Source of the DNA: Tessaracoccus rhinocerotis
GTDB taxonomy: Bacteria; Actinomycetota; Actinomycetes; Propionibacteriales; Propionibacteriaceae
Length of the DNA stretch: 64,000 nt
NCBI RefSeq assembly: GCF_007197885.1
Contig: NZ_VKKG01000006.1
Location: 186,001-250,000, forward strand
Reading direction: 5' to 3'
In this document: piece by piece, positions 50,296 through 58,434 of the stretch
How the letters are laid out: each line of letters starts with the position of its first letter
Position numbering within the stretch: the stretch's first letter is position 1
Made by a program: the position numbers and the translations under genes
The notes under the pieces: generated by a model
What the model saw: only the letters and a program-made list of their open reading frames with translations
Told to the model about the DNA's origin: nothing
The model's database searches: none

Positions 50296-50991
50296 CTAGG
50301 CGTCCGTTGGTCCGACGGCAACGTGGACGCCCCGCGGGACGACCAGACGTTGCACGACCAGGATGAGCCCGTCCACCGCCAGGGCCAACCCGCCCACCGC
50401 GATCGCGCCACCCAGCATACGGGGGTAGTCGCTCACCGACAGGCCGTCGAGGATGAACCGGCCGAGGCCGCCGAGGCCGAGGTAGGCGCTGATCGTGGCG
50501 GTGGCGAGCACCTGCAGCGCGGCCGCCCGCAGCCCGCCCACCATCAGCGGCAGCGCGAGCGGCAGTTCCACCCGGCCCACGATCTGGAGCTCGGAGAAGC
50601 CGGTGGCGCGGGCGCCGTCGACCACGTCGTCGGGCACCTGGTCGAAGCCGGAGTAGGTCGCGGCCAGCAGGGACGGGACAGCCAGCAGGGCCAGCACGAT
50701 GGTCGACGGCACCACCGCCCAGCCCAGCCCCAGTCCCATCGAGACAGCCAACAGCGTGAGCAGGCCGAGCGACGGCAGCGCGCGCACGGCACCCGAGACG
50801 CCGACGGCGAACGTGCGGCCCTTGCCGGTGTGCCCGATGTACATGCCCAGCGGGACGGCGACGACGGCGCCCACCACCAGGGCGAGTGCCGTGTACCAGA
50901 GGTGCTCCCAGGTGCGCGCGAGGAGCCCTCCGGGGCCGGACCAGTTGGCGCCGTCGGCGAGCCACTGCAGGGCTGCGATCACCTGGTTCAT
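50296..50991 (-). CDS. Osmoprotectant ABC permease (OpuCD/OpuCB-like)
   Basis: The 231-residue protein has about five membrane helices and the permease loop VPDDVVDGARATGFSELQIVGRVELPLALPLMVGGLRAA. ATG 50991 overlaps the upstream permease stop. It works with the ATPase at 51641 and binding protein at 49314. Confidence 0.9.
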   Translation of the reverse strand: MNQVIAALQWLADGANWSGPGGLLARTWEHLWYTALALVVGAVVAVPLGMYIGHTGKGRTFAVGVSGAVRALPSLGLLTLLAVSMGLGLGWAVVPSTIVLALLAVPSLLAATYSGFDQVPDDVVDGARATGFSELQIVGRVELPLALPLMVGGLRAAALQVLATATISAYLGLGGLGRFILDGLSVSDYPRMLGGAIAVGGLALAVDGLILVVQRLVVPRGVHVAVGPTDA

Positions 50992-51644
50992 GCGCGGGTC
51001 CTGTCCGTCGCGCGCACCCACGGCAGCAGGACGCGGCCGATGGCCACCAGCACCAGGTCGAACACGGCCGCCAGCACCACGGTGCCGATGATCCCAACCC
51101 AGATCTCGGTGGGGAACGCGCGGCGGTATCCGTCGGTGAAGAAGTAGCCAAGGGAGGGCACTCCGATCAGCGCCCCCACCGAGACCAGCGAGAGCGTCGA
51201 CGCGCTCACGACCCGGAGGCCTGCCAGCAGCGCCGGACCGGCCAGCGGCAGCGCCACCCGCCAGAACACCTGCCCCGGGGAGTGCCCGTGGGCGAGGGCG
51301 TCGTCGCGGGTGGCGAGGCCGACGGTGTCGAAAGCGTCGGCCGCGGTGCGCACCAACAGGGCGACGCCGTAGACGGTCAGCGCGACCACGACGTTGACCG
51401 GGTCCAGGATCCTGGTCCCGAGGATCACCGGCAACAGCACGAACAACGGCAGCGACGGCACCGCGTACAGGATGCTGCTGAACGGCAGCAGGGTGCGGCG
51501 GGCCAGGCGGCTGCGGTGCGAGGCCCAGCCGATCGGCACGGCGATCACGAGGCTGAGCACCACCGGAACCAGCGCGATCAGGGCGTGCTGTACGGTCAGG
51601 TCCCAGATGCGGGGCCAGTTCGCGCTGACCCAGGCGAGGTTCAC
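50988..51644 (-). CDS. Osmoprotectant ABC permease (OpuCB-like)
   Basis: The 218-residue protein has about five helices. The ATPase-contact loop is LATRDDALAHGHSPGQVFWRVALPLAGPALLAGLR. GTG 51644 overlaps the ATPase stop (GTGA) and its own stop overlaps the next start, so the operon is tightly coupled. Confidence 0.9.
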   Translation of the reverse strand: MNLAWVSANWPRIWDLTVQHALIALVPVVLSLVIAVPIGWASHRSRLARRTLLPFSSILYAVPSLPLFVLLPVILGTRILDPVNVVVALTVYGVALLVRTAADAFDTVGLATRDDALAHGHSPGQVFWRVALPLAGPALLAGLRVVSASTLSLVSVGALIGVPSLGYFFTDGYRRAFPTEIWVGIIGTVVLAAVFDLVLVAIGRVLLPWVRATDRTRA

Positions 51645-52462
51645 GCGGGCCCCGTCGGGTCGGTGGCCACGCCGGCGACCCGGCCGTCGGCGTCCACCAC
51701 CAGCCGGCGGCCGTCGCGCACCTCGGTGTGCAGGTGCCGGCGGGAGCCGCCGATGAAGTGGTGCACGAAGTCGTCGGCCGGCTCGAGCAGGATCTCCGCC
51801 GGGGTGCCCTGCTGGGCCACCTCGGCGCCGGTGCGCAGCACCAGCACCTCCTGTCCCAGCAGGAACGCCTCGTCGACGTCGTGGGTCACGAACAAGATGG
51901 TCTTGGCGAGCTCGTCCTGGATCTGCAGGAGCCAGGCCTGCAGTTCGTTCCTCACCACAGGGTCCACCGCACCGAACGGTTCGTCCATCAGCAGGATGTT
52001 GGGGTCGGCGGCGAGTGCGCGCGCCACTCCGACCCGCTGCCGCTGGCCGCCGGAGAGCTGGCTGGGGTAGCGGCGGGCCACGGACTCCGGCAGGCCCACG
52101 AGTTCGAGCAGTTCGCGCGCCCGGGCGTGCGCGGCGCGGCGCGTGCTGCCGCCCAGCAGCGGCACGGTGGCGACGTTGTCGATGGTGCTGCGGTGCGGCA
52201 GCAGGCCGCCGGACTGCATCACGTAGCCGATGCGTCGGCGCAGCTTCACGGGGTCGAGGTCGGAGACGCGGTCGTCGTCGATCCAGACGTCGCCGCTGGT
52301 GGGTTCCACCATCCGGTTGACCATCCGCATCAGGGTGGTCTTGCCGCAGCCCGAGGATCCCAGCAGGACCGCCACCTGGTGCGAGGGCACCTCGAGCGAG
52401 AAGTCGGCGACGGCCACGGTGCCGTCGGGGTAGGTCTTGTTCACGTGCTCGAAACGGATCAA
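51641..52462 (-). CDS. Osmoprotectant ABC ATPase (OpuCA/ProV-like)
   Basis: The 273-residue ATPase has Walker A LGSSGCGKTTLMRM, signature QLSGGQRQRVGVARAL and Walker B ILLMDEPFGAVDP. No full CBS pair is seen at the C-terminus, unlike some OpuCA proteins. It starts with TTG 52462 behind GGGAGGC and heads the operon. TAGGCT (about 52495-52490, minus strand) is a possible -10. Confidence 0.92.
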   Translation of the reverse strand: MIRFEHVNKTYPDGTVAVADFSLEVPSHQVAVLLGSSGCGKTTLMRMVNRMVEPTSGDVWIDDDRVSDLDPVKLRRRIGYVMQSGGLLPHRSTIDNVATVPLLGGSTRRAAHARARELLELVGLPESVARRYPSQLSGGQRQRVGVARALAADPNILLMDEPFGAVDPVVRNELQAWLLQIQDELAKTILFVTHDVDEAFLLGQEVLVLRTGAEVAQQGTPAEILLEPADDFVHHFIGGSRRHLHTEVRDGRRLVVDADGRVAGVATDPTGPA

Positions 52463-52516
52463 GGCTGCCTCCCGGAGGTTCGGTTTCCAGCCTAGGGGAA
52501 TGAGCCGCCAGAGGGG

Positions 52517-53305
52517 TCAGCCCTGCTTCAGCAGCAGGTCCGGGTCCTCGACGGCCCGCGCGCTGGCACGGGTGGAACGGGGAGTGAGGTCCGGGGCGAG
52601 GGCCTCGCGGCCGTCGAACACGAAGCAGTCGCCGTCGTAGTGATCGCCGCCCACCTCCTCGAAGTACTTCAGGATCCCGCCGTCGAGCTGGAACACGTTG
52701 TCGAGCCCGAGTTCACGCATGAAGATCACGGCCTTCTCGCACCGGATCCCGCCCGTGCAGTAGCTGACCACCGTGGCCCCCTCCAGGTCGGCCAGGTTGG
52801 CCCGCACCGCGTCGGGGAACTGGGTGAACCTCTCGATCCGCCAGTCGATGGCGTCGTCGAAGGCGCCGTAGTCCACCTCGAAGGCGTTGCGGGTGTCGAG
52901 CAGCACCACGGGGCGCCCGTCGTCGTCGTGGCCCTGGTCGAGCCACCGGCGCAGCGTCAGTGGGGCGACGCCGGGGGCGCGGCCGGTGGCCGGCTCGACG
53001 GCGGGGTGGTCCATGCGGATGATCTCGCGCTTGAGCTTGACCAGCATCCGGCGGAAGGGCTGGTGCTCCGACCAGCTCTCCTTCGCCTCCAGTGCGGCGA
53101 AGCGGGGGTCGGTCCGCAGCTCGGCCAGGAAGCCGCGCACCCCGTCCTCGGGTCCGGCGAGGAACATGTTGATGCCCTCGGGGGCGAGCAGGATGGTGCC
53201 CATCAGCTCCGCCGCGACGGCGGTCTCGCGCAGGTGGGTGCGCAGCGTCGGCCTGTCCTCCAGCGGGGTGAACAGGTACGCGGCGATGTTCAGCACTCGG
53301 TCCAT
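52517..53305 (-). CDS. trhO: tRNA uridine(34) hydroxylase, rhodanese type
   Basis: The 262-residue protein belongs to the YceA/TrhO group, which hydroxylates U34 of tRNA in an oxygen-dependent way. It has NIAAYLFTPLEDRP at the start, APEGINMFLAG, LLDTRNAFEVDYGAFDDAIDWRIERFTQFPD and the active-site loop SYCTGGIRCEKAVIFMRELG. TAGAAT lies 7 nt before ATG 53305, so it is leaderless; the longer open frame is not used. Confidence 0.92.
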   Translation of the reverse strand: MDRVLNIAAYLFTPLEDRPTLRTHLRETAVAAELMGTILLAPEGINMFLAGPEDGVRGFLAELRTDPRFAALEAKESWSEHQPFRRMLVKLKREIIRMDHPAVEPATGRAPGVAPLTLRRWLDQGHDDDGRPVVLLDTRNAFEVDYGAFDDAIDWRIERFTQFPDAVRANLADLEGATVVSYCTGGIRCEKAVIFMRELGLDNVFQLDGGILKYFEEVGGDHYDGDCFVFDGREALAPDLTPRSTRASARAVEDPDLLLKQG

Positions 53306-53318
53306 GGCCGGAATTCTA
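53306..53318 (-). promoter_or_regulatory. Leaderless promoter -10 (TAGAAT + 7 nt + ATG)
   Basis: TAGAAT (53318-53313, minus strand) is followed by 7 nt and ATG 53305. Confidence 0.55.
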
Positions 53319-53385
53319 GGAGACGAGCAGCGTCGCTCCGCCAACGTCGCGCCCGGTACCGGGGCGGCCGCGGCCCCGGGCGGCA

Positions 53386-53397
53386 TAGCCTTGGGGG
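53386..53397 (+). promoter_or_regulatory. Leaderless promoter -10 (TAGCCT + 6 nt + ATG)
   Basis: TAGCCT (53386-53391) plus TGGGGG leads directly to ATG 53398. Confidence 0.55.
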
Positions 53398-53670
53398 ATG
53401 GCCATCCTGATCGACCCGCCAGTCTGGCCGGCCCACGGCACGGTGTTCTCGCACCTGGTCTCGGACTCCTCGTACGAGGAGCTGCACGCGTTCGCCGCCC
53501 GGGCCGGGATCGCGGAGCGCGCCTTCGACCTGGACCACTACGACGTGCCCGAGCGGATGTACGCGGACCTCGTGGCACTCGGCGCGCAGCCCGTCCGGGC
53601 GCGCGTGCTGGTCAAGCGGCTGATCGCCAGCGGCCTGCGACGCCGCAAGCACCTGGAGCCGCGCAGTTGA
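53398..53670 (+). CDS. DUF4031 protein
   Basis: The 90-residue protein reads MAILIDPPVWPAHGTVFSHLVSDSSYEELHAFAARAGI and AFDLDHYDVPERMYADLVALGAQPV, which I recognise as DUF4031. Function is unknown. It is leaderless and followed by a hairpin. Confidence 0.85.
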   Translation: MAILIDPPVWPAHGTVFSHLVSDSSYEELHAFAARAGIAERAFDLDHYDVPERMYADLVALGAQPVRARVLVKRLIASGLRRRKHLEPRS

Positions 53671-53673
53671 GTG

Positions 53674-53710
53674 GAGGCGTGCCGCGCGGTCTTTCCGCGT
53701 GACACGCCTC
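53674..53710. terminator. Hairpin after the DUF4031 gene
   Basis: GAGGCGTG (53674-53681) pairs with CACGCCTC (53703-53710), and CGCG segments inside can pair too. It serves the DUF4031 gene and the convergent PadR gene. Confidence 0.6.
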
Positions 53711-53736
53711 GGGTTCGCCGGGACCGGGCCGGCGGC

Positions 53737-54348
53737 TCACTGGTCGGCGAGCAGCAGGTAGAGCTTGCTGCGCGCGTCCCTCAGGATCTCCGCAGCCTGG
53801 GTGCGCTGCTCGGGGTTGCCGGTGCGACCGACGCTGCGCGCGGCCTCCATCAGCCCGTGTAGCAGTTCCCGAAGGTTCACCCCGTCGGGATCGCCCTGCT
53901 GGAACGGGTCCGTCCACGACGCAGACTGCTCGGCGACGTAGGCCTGCCCGGCCTCGGTGAGGGCTGCGAGCTTGCGGCCGCCGTCGGCGGTCACGGTGAC
54001 CAGGCCCTCGTCCTCTAGCTGGCTGAGGGTGGGGTAGATCGCGCCAGGGCTGGGGGACCAGTTCCCGTTGCTGCGCTCTGTGATCGTCTGCATCAGCTGG
54101 TAGCCGTGCATCGGCTCCTCAGCGAGGAGGGCGAGTACGGCGGTGCGGACGTCACCGCGGCTGCGACGACGGGGTCCGCCGGGACCGCGTCCCCGACCTG
54201 GGCCGCCCATCCCGGGAGGGCCGAAGCCGGGTCCACCCTCCCCGAACCCGGGTGCGTGGCGCCGGCCGCCACGGCGGTGGCCACGGTGTCCGTGACCTCG
54301 GCCAGCCTCGCGGCCGGCCTCGAAGTTCATGTCGAATCGCTCGTTCAT
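53737..54348 (-). CDS. PadR-family transcriptional regulator with Gly/His/Arg-rich N-terminus
   Basis: The 203-residue protein has a PadR winged HTH at about residues 66-145: RGDVRTAVLALLAEEPMHGYQLMQTITERSNGNWSPSPGAIYPTLSQLEDEGLVTV. C-terminal helices (LRELLHGLMEAARSVG...AAEILRDARSKLYLLLAD) allow dimers. Residues about 18-62 are low-complexity Gly, His, Arg and Pro (GHGHRGHRRGGRRH), which may bind metal or DNA. GAAGGAG precedes ATG 54348. A 20-bp palindrome upstream is probably its own operator. Confidence 0.88.
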   Translation of the reverse strand: MNERFDMNFEAGREAGRGHGHRGHRRGGRRHAPGFGEGGPGFGPPGMGGPGRGRGPGGPRRRSRGDVRTAVLALLAEEPMHGYQLMQTITERSNGNWSPSPGAIYPTLSQLEDEGLVTVTADGGRKLAALTEAGQAYVAEQSASWTDPFQQGDPDGVNLRELLHGLMEAARSVGRTGNPEQRTQAAEILRDARSKLYLLLADQ

Positions 54349-54373
54349 GCGAAGCTCCTTCCATATCGACATG

Positions 54374-54393
54374 CATCACGATATATCGCGATG
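54374..54393. promoter_or_regulatory. 20-bp palindromic operator before padR gene
   Basis: CATC-A-CGATATATCG-C-GATG is symmetric except for one pair. It is AT-rich in a GC-rich setting, 26 bp upstream of ATG 54348, and overlaps the likely -10. PadR proteins often bind such sites to repress themselves. Confidence 0.75.
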
Positions 54394-54448
54394 TGGCGTA
54401 GGTCAAGCGGCCCCACCGTGCCGGGAGGTGTGCGATCCGCACGGTGAC

Positions 54449-54461
54449 TAATCTGGGCGAC
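54449..54461 (+). promoter_or_regulatory. Leaderless promoter -10 (TAATCT + 7 nt + GTG)
   Basis: TAATCT (54449-54454) is followed by 7 nt and the GTG at 54462. Confidence 0.55.
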
Positions 54462-55412
54462 GTGCCCGATGCTCCCGTTCCGGACGTCGGCGGCTGGTTC
54501 CGCTCCGCCGTCGAACACGTCCCCAACGCGCCCAGGATCCGGCAGTGGGAACCCCTCGGCGGGTTCGGGCGGAACTCGCCGGACGCGGTGGTGGCCGAGG
54601 CGCTCGAGTTGTTCCGCAACCGCCCGACCATGGTGCTGACGGGGGCTGGCATGTCGACCGGCTCCGGGCTGCCGGACTACCGCGGTCGCGACGCCAGGGT
54701 GCGCAACCCCATGACCTTCCAGGAGTTCGTAGGTTCGGACCTCGCCCGCCGCCGGTACTGGGCGCGCAGCACCGTCGGCTGGCTGACATTCGGCGCGGCC
54801 CGTCCCGGTGCCGCGCACCGACTCCTGGCTGAACTGGAGGAGCACGTGGAGGTGACCGGCGTGGTCACCCAGAACGTCGACGGTCTCCACCGGGCGGCCG
54901 GCTCGGCCCGCGTCATCGACCTCCACGGCTCACTCGACGGCGCCTACTGCCTGGAGTGTGGCCATGCCGTGCACCGACAGGAACTGCAGCGCGTGATGCT
55001 GCAACTGAACCCGGAACTGGAGGGTCGGCTCCAGGAGCTGGCGCGGGACTCGGCAACCGCCCCCGATGGCGATGCCGAGGTGGATCGCACTGAAACCTTC
55101 GCCTACCCGGCGTGTGCCGTCTGCGGCGGAATCCTCAAGCCCGACGTGGTGTTCTTCGGCGAGAATGCGCGCCGCGAGGTGGTGGCGGAGGCCTTCGGCA
55201 CCCTTGAGATCGCCGAGGCGCTCGTGGTTCTCGGGTCCAGCCTCACGGTGATGAGCGGGCTGCGCTTCGTGCGTCGAGCCGTCCGCGAAAGCATGCCGGT
55301 GGTGATCGTCAACGACGGAGAGACCCGCGGTGACCCCCTGGCCACCGTGCGGGTCCACGGTCGTCTGGAGACCGTTCTCGCGCGCTGGTTGGACCTCGCT
55401 CGCCAGGCCTGA
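54462..55412 (+). CDS. Sir2-family NAD-dependent protein deacylase
   Basis: The 316-residue sirtuin has GAGMSTGSGLPDYRG (NAD site), TQNVDGLHRAAG (catalytic core), the base His in DLHGSL, and four zinc-binding Cys (CLEC early, CAVC after an insert). It removes acyl groups from lysine using NAD and gives O-acyl-ADP-ribose. An extra ~40-residue stretch separates the Cys pairs. GTG 54462 is chosen by the -10 box. Confidence 0.92.
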   Translation: MPDAPVPDVGGWFRSAVEHVPNAPRIRQWEPLGGFGRNSPDAVVAEALELFRNRPTMVLTGAGMSTGSGLPDYRGRDARVRNPMTFQEFVGSDLARRRYWARSTVGWLTFGAARPGAAHRLLAELEEHVEVTGVVTQNVDGLHRAAGSARVIDLHGSLDGAYCLECGHAVHRQELQRVMLQLNPELEGRLQELARDSATAPDGDAEVDRTETFAYPACAVCGGILKPDVVFFGENARREVVAEAFGTLEIAEALVVLGSSLTVMSGLRFVRRAVRESMPVVIVNDGETRGDPLATVRVHGRLETVLARWLDLARQA

Positions 55413-55893
55413 ACGCCCGCTCGCGACCGCAGCGAACCCCCGGGCGCTTGGTGCCACTGGCAATTATTCGAGTATCGATACATTGGTGATTCCTGTTCAC
55501 GCCGAACCTCAAGATTCTGTAAATCTTGACCAAATACAGTGAAAACACGTCCCGCAGGCGTCGCGGAGCGCGTAGTGTCCTCCGTGTCGGGACTCCTCGG
55601 CACAACTGAATCCAAGGGGCTCGTCCCAAGGTCGCGGTGAGAATTGCGCCGAAGCCGGACGAGCATGGAGTTTCGCTGGTCGCCGTGATCGCGGCCCACA
55701 AGGCGCAGTTCAACTGCGCCGGGTCCGACAAGGGTGGCTTTCTGGGGGGAAACAGGCGAGACCGAAGGATTCGATCGCAGGAGCGCTCGCACTGGGAGCC
55801 GGCAGGTTGGGGGACCTGCCGGCTCCGGCGCGTCCGCGCGAGAAACGTTCCTCTGACAACCCGGTTTCCTCGTGGTTGTGGTGAACTGTTCCC
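55413..55893. other. 481-bp non-coding region with palindromes and a strong hairpin
   Basis: It holds two AT-rich palindromes, GTATCGATAC (55472-55481) and CAAGATT-CTGTA-AATCTTG (55510-55528), and a GC hairpin with 13-bp perfect arms (55795-55807 / 55814-55826) and loop TGGGGG. Part of it looks like the promoter region of the two-component genes. A 276-bp open frame crosses it but has no recognisable protein pattern. A structured leader or small RNA is possible. Confidence 0.5.
55795..55826. terminator. 13-bp perfect hairpin upstream of the response-regulator gene
   Basis: GGAGCCGGCAGGT pairs exactly with ACCTGCCGGCTCC. It lies 68 bp before ATG 55894, so it may be a terminator of an upstream RNA or an attenuator in the leader. 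On the minus strand its loop is CCCCCA. Confidence 0.6.
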
Positions 55894-56265
55894 ATGCGTG
55901 GAACGAATGTGAAGCGGGCCGTCGTCGTCGAGGATGATGACGACATCCGGGGGCTGCTGGAGATCGTGCTGGGACAGATGGGTTTCGACGTCGTCGGAGC
56001 CGTCACCGGCGAGCGGGGAATCGACGAGGTGCGGGACCTGAGGCCCGAACTCGTGACCCTGGACATTGGCCTGCCCGGCGTCGACGGGCTCGAGGTGCTG
56101 ACGCGGCTGCGCGAGTTCCACACGGGCACGGTGGTCGTGGTGAGCGCCCGCGGCCGGACCGCCGACGCCGAACGCGCCCTCGCCGCAGGTGCGGACGGTT
56201 ATCTGGTCAAACCTTTCAGGCCGCGGACCCTCCGTGAGGACCTGGAACGTATCATCGCCGAATGA
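55894..56265 (+). CDS. Single-domain response regulator
   Basis: The 123-residue protein is a receiver domain alone: VVVEDDDDIRGLLEIVL (acidic pocket), phospho-acceptor Asp in LVTLDIGLPGVDGLEVL, Ser/Thr in VVVSARG and Lys in GYLVKPFRPRTL. With no output domain it must act through a partner protein. It overlaps the kinase gene by 4 bp. A GTG at 55909 is an alternative start. Confidence 0.9.
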   Translation: MRGTNVKRAVVVEDDDDIRGLLEIVLGQMGFDVVGAVTGERGIDEVRDLRPELVTLDIGLPGVDGLEVLTRLREFHTGTVVVVSARGRTADAERALAAGADGYLVKPFRPRTLREDLERIIAE

Positions 56266-57977
56266 GCAATCAGCCGACAGGTACGGACGCTGAGGGCTCG
56301 GGCTTGATGCCCATGCTGTCGCAACCGTTCCACACCTACCGACTCCGGACGCGGATCTTCCTGTCCCAGATGCCGCTCATGGTCACCCTGACCGTGTGCC
56401 TCGCTTTCATGGTGCTGACCGTGCGGCACCCGTTCGACTCGACACCGTTCCAGGCCGGCCTCCTCCTGGTCACGGCCATCACCGTGGCCGCGGCGCTCGT
56501 GCCCTGGGACAAGACCCCCCACGGCACCTATCTGGTGCTGCCGATGCTCGACTTCGTGGCCATCGCGCTGCTCGCCCGCGGCCAGCCTGACGTCCCCGCC
56601 ATAGCCACGCTCCTCGTCTTTCCCGTGCTCTGGCTGACCTGGTCGTCCATCAGCCCGAGGGTGATGATCGTGGTCTCCCTGGTCGTTCCCTTCGTCGTGG
56701 TGTTCGTCCCGCGCATGCTTCACGATCCGGATCCCCTGGCCAACGAGGTGCTGGGGCGCTCCCTGGTGCTGGCCACCGTCTGCTTCGGCGTGTCCGTCGC
56801 CACCACCTACATGCAGCGCGAGATGGAGCACCACCAGGAGCAGTTGGGGCGTGAGAAGGAGATCAGCAGCAGCCGCCACCGTGTCCTCGAGGCCATCATC
56901 AACACCGCAGACGTCGGCGTCCTCGCCATCGACAGCGAGGGCCGCGAGATCCTGAAGAACCGCCGCCAGCACCGGTTGCAGGCCAGGGCCGAGCCCATCG
57001 AGCCCTCCGACGACCCCGGTGAGGGTCGGCTGCTCGTCTACGGCGGCGCCACGCGCGAGTTGCTCCCCACGCAGGACCGGCCGGTCCGACGGGCCGCCCG
57101 CGCGGAGAGGTTCACGCGCGAGCGGCACTGGCTGGGGGCGGGGGCCGACCAGCGCGCGGTGAACGTCTCCGCCAGCCCGATGCGCGACGAGGCCGGAGAG
57201 TTCACCGGCTCCGTCCTGGTGTTCGAGGACGTCACCGAGCTCGTGGCTGCCCTGGCGGCGCAGGACGAGTTCGTCGCTGGCATCTCCCACGAGTTCCGGA
57301 CGCCGCTGACCTCCATCATTGGCTACGCCGACATCCTCCTCGAGCGCCCGGAGGAGGCCTTCTCCGCCAACGACCGACGCAGTCTGATCGTGGTCCAGCG
57401 CAACGCCGAGCGTCTCCTGGGGCTCGTCAACGACCTGCTCGGCAGCGCCGCGGGAGTGATCGCCGTCACGCACGACCGGGTGGACCTCGCCGGGATCGCG
57501 AAGGAGTGCACGGAGGCGGCCGACCCGTCGGCACGCATGGCCGGTCTGACGCTGGAGCTGGAGTCCTCCGGCCCGGCCTGGGTGCTCGGCGACCGGGGCC
57601 GACTGGCGCAGGCCTTCGACAACCTGCTCTCCAATGCGATCAAGTACACCGAGAGCGGCGGGGTCGTGGTGCGGGTGGGCGTCCGCGACGGCCTCAGCTT
57701 CCTGGAGGTGGAGGACACCGGCGTCGGCCTGACCCCACAGGAGCAGCGGCAGATCTTCGATCGCTTCTACCGAACCGAGGGCGCCCGCGCGTCGACGGTG
57801 CCGGGCAGCGGCCTCGGGATGGCCGTGGTCAAGGCCATCGTGGACGCGCACCGCGGTGAACTGCGACTGGACAGCGAGGTCGGGCGCGGTACCCGCATGA
57901 CCATCCTCATCGACTGCGCGGATCCGGCCGGTCCCTCGAAATCCAGGTCGATTCCCGGCGCAGCAAGGAGCGCTTGA
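56262..57977 (+). CDS. Membrane sensor histidine kinase with PAS-like domain
   Basis: The 571-residue protein has about five to six membrane helices (residues 25-185), a PAS-like region (HRVLEAIINTADVGVLAIDSEGREI), HisKA with the phospho-His in FVAGISHEFRTPLTSIIGYAD, and an ATPase domain (NLLSNAIKYTES, DTGVGLTPQEQRQIFDRFYR, GSGLGMAVVKAIV). It should phosphorylate the receiver protein encoded just upstream. The signal is unknown. Its end overlaps the convergent ogt gene by 71 bp. Confidence 0.9.
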   Translation: MSNQPTGTDAEGSGLMPMLSQPFHTYRLRTRIFLSQMPLMVTLTVCLAFMVLTVRHPFDSTPFQAGLLLVTAITVAAALVPWDKTPHGTYLVLPMLDFVAIALLARGQPDVPAIATLLVFPVLWLTWSSISPRVMIVVSLVVPFVVVFVPRMLHDPDPLANEVLGRSLVLATVCFGVSVATTYMQREMEHHQEQLGREKEISSSRHRVLEAIINTADVGVLAIDSEGREILKNRRQHRLQARAEPIEPSDDPGEGRLLVYGGATRELLPTQDRPVRRAARAERFTRERHWLGAGADQRAVNVSASPMRDEAGEFTGSVLVFEDVTELVAALAAQDEFVAGISHEFRTPLTSIIGYADILLERPEEAFSANDRRSLIVVQRNAERLLGLVNDLLGSAAGVIAVTHDRVDLAGIAKECTEAADPSARMAGLTLELESSGPAWVLGDRGRLAQAFDNLLSNAIKYTESGGVVVRVGVRDGLSFLEVEDTGVGLTPQEQRQIFDRFYRTEGARASTVPGSGLGMAVVKAIVDAHRGELRLDSEVGRGTRMTILIDCADPAGPSKSRSIPGAARSA

Positions 57978-58434
57978 CGTCCTCGCCCCAGGCGAAGCCA
58001 CCCAGGCTGCCGTCGCTGCGCAGCACTCTGTGGCACGGCACGAACAGCGCCGGCGCGTTGCGGGCGCAAATGCCTGCGGCGGCACGCACGGCCTGCGGTG
58101 ACCCGATGACCTCGGCGAACGCCGTGTAGCTGAGCGGCTCGCCGGGACGGATCCGGCGCAGCGCCTCCCAGCCCGCGAGTTGCAGCGCAGTGCCGTGCTG
58201 CCGGACCGCGACCTCTTCGATGGCGGTGGGGTCGCCGTCGTAGTAGGAGGCCACGGCGACAGCAGCGGGGGAGTCTCCGGCGGTCACGACGTCGGGCCGC
58301 AGGCTGGGGTGGATGCGGGCGACGACGGCCTCGACGTCGCTGCTCCAGCCGGAGGCCAGCACGGCCCCGTCGGAGTCGACGACGATCGTGAACGGCCCGT
58401 CGGGGGTCTCGAGCGTCTGCACGGTGGCGGTCAT
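57907..58434 (-). CDS. ogt: Methylated-DNA-protein-cysteine methyltransferase
   Basis: The 175-residue protein transfers alkyl groups from O6-alkylguanine to its own Cys. The active site is [19 protein letters not shown], with the Arg-finger helix region [26 protein letters not shown] 58434 overlaps the upstream gene's stop (ATGA). The last ~20 residues overlap the histidine kinase gene on the other strand, an unusual but possible arrangement. Confidence 0.93.
   Translation of the reverse strand: MTATVQTLETPDGPFTIVVDSDGAVLASGWSSDVEAVVARIHPSLRPDVVTAGDSPAAVAVASYYDGDPTAIEEVAVRQHGTALQLAGWEALRRIRPGEPLSYTAFAEVIGSPQAVRAAAGICARNAPALFVPCHRVLRSDGSLGGFAWGEDVKRSLLRRESTWISRDRPDPRSR

Noticed and set aside
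55455-55465. GCCACTGG resembling the B12-riboswitch box
   Set aside because: None of the other conserved parts of the cobalamin riboswitch is present and the downstream gene is a response regulator.
55584-55640. 18-codon leaderless open frame after TAGTGT
   Set aside because: The spacing (5 nt) is a little short and there is no further support; kept only as a note in the region entry.
55795-55826. 6C-type small RNA on the minus strand (hairpin loop CCCCCA)
   Set aside because: The expected second C-rich hairpin is not formed by the neighbouring sequence; only the hairpin itself is reported.
55637-55912. 91-residue open frame before the response regulator
   Set aside because: It crosses a perfect hairpin and the regulator's start, and has no family pattern or ribosome-binding site.
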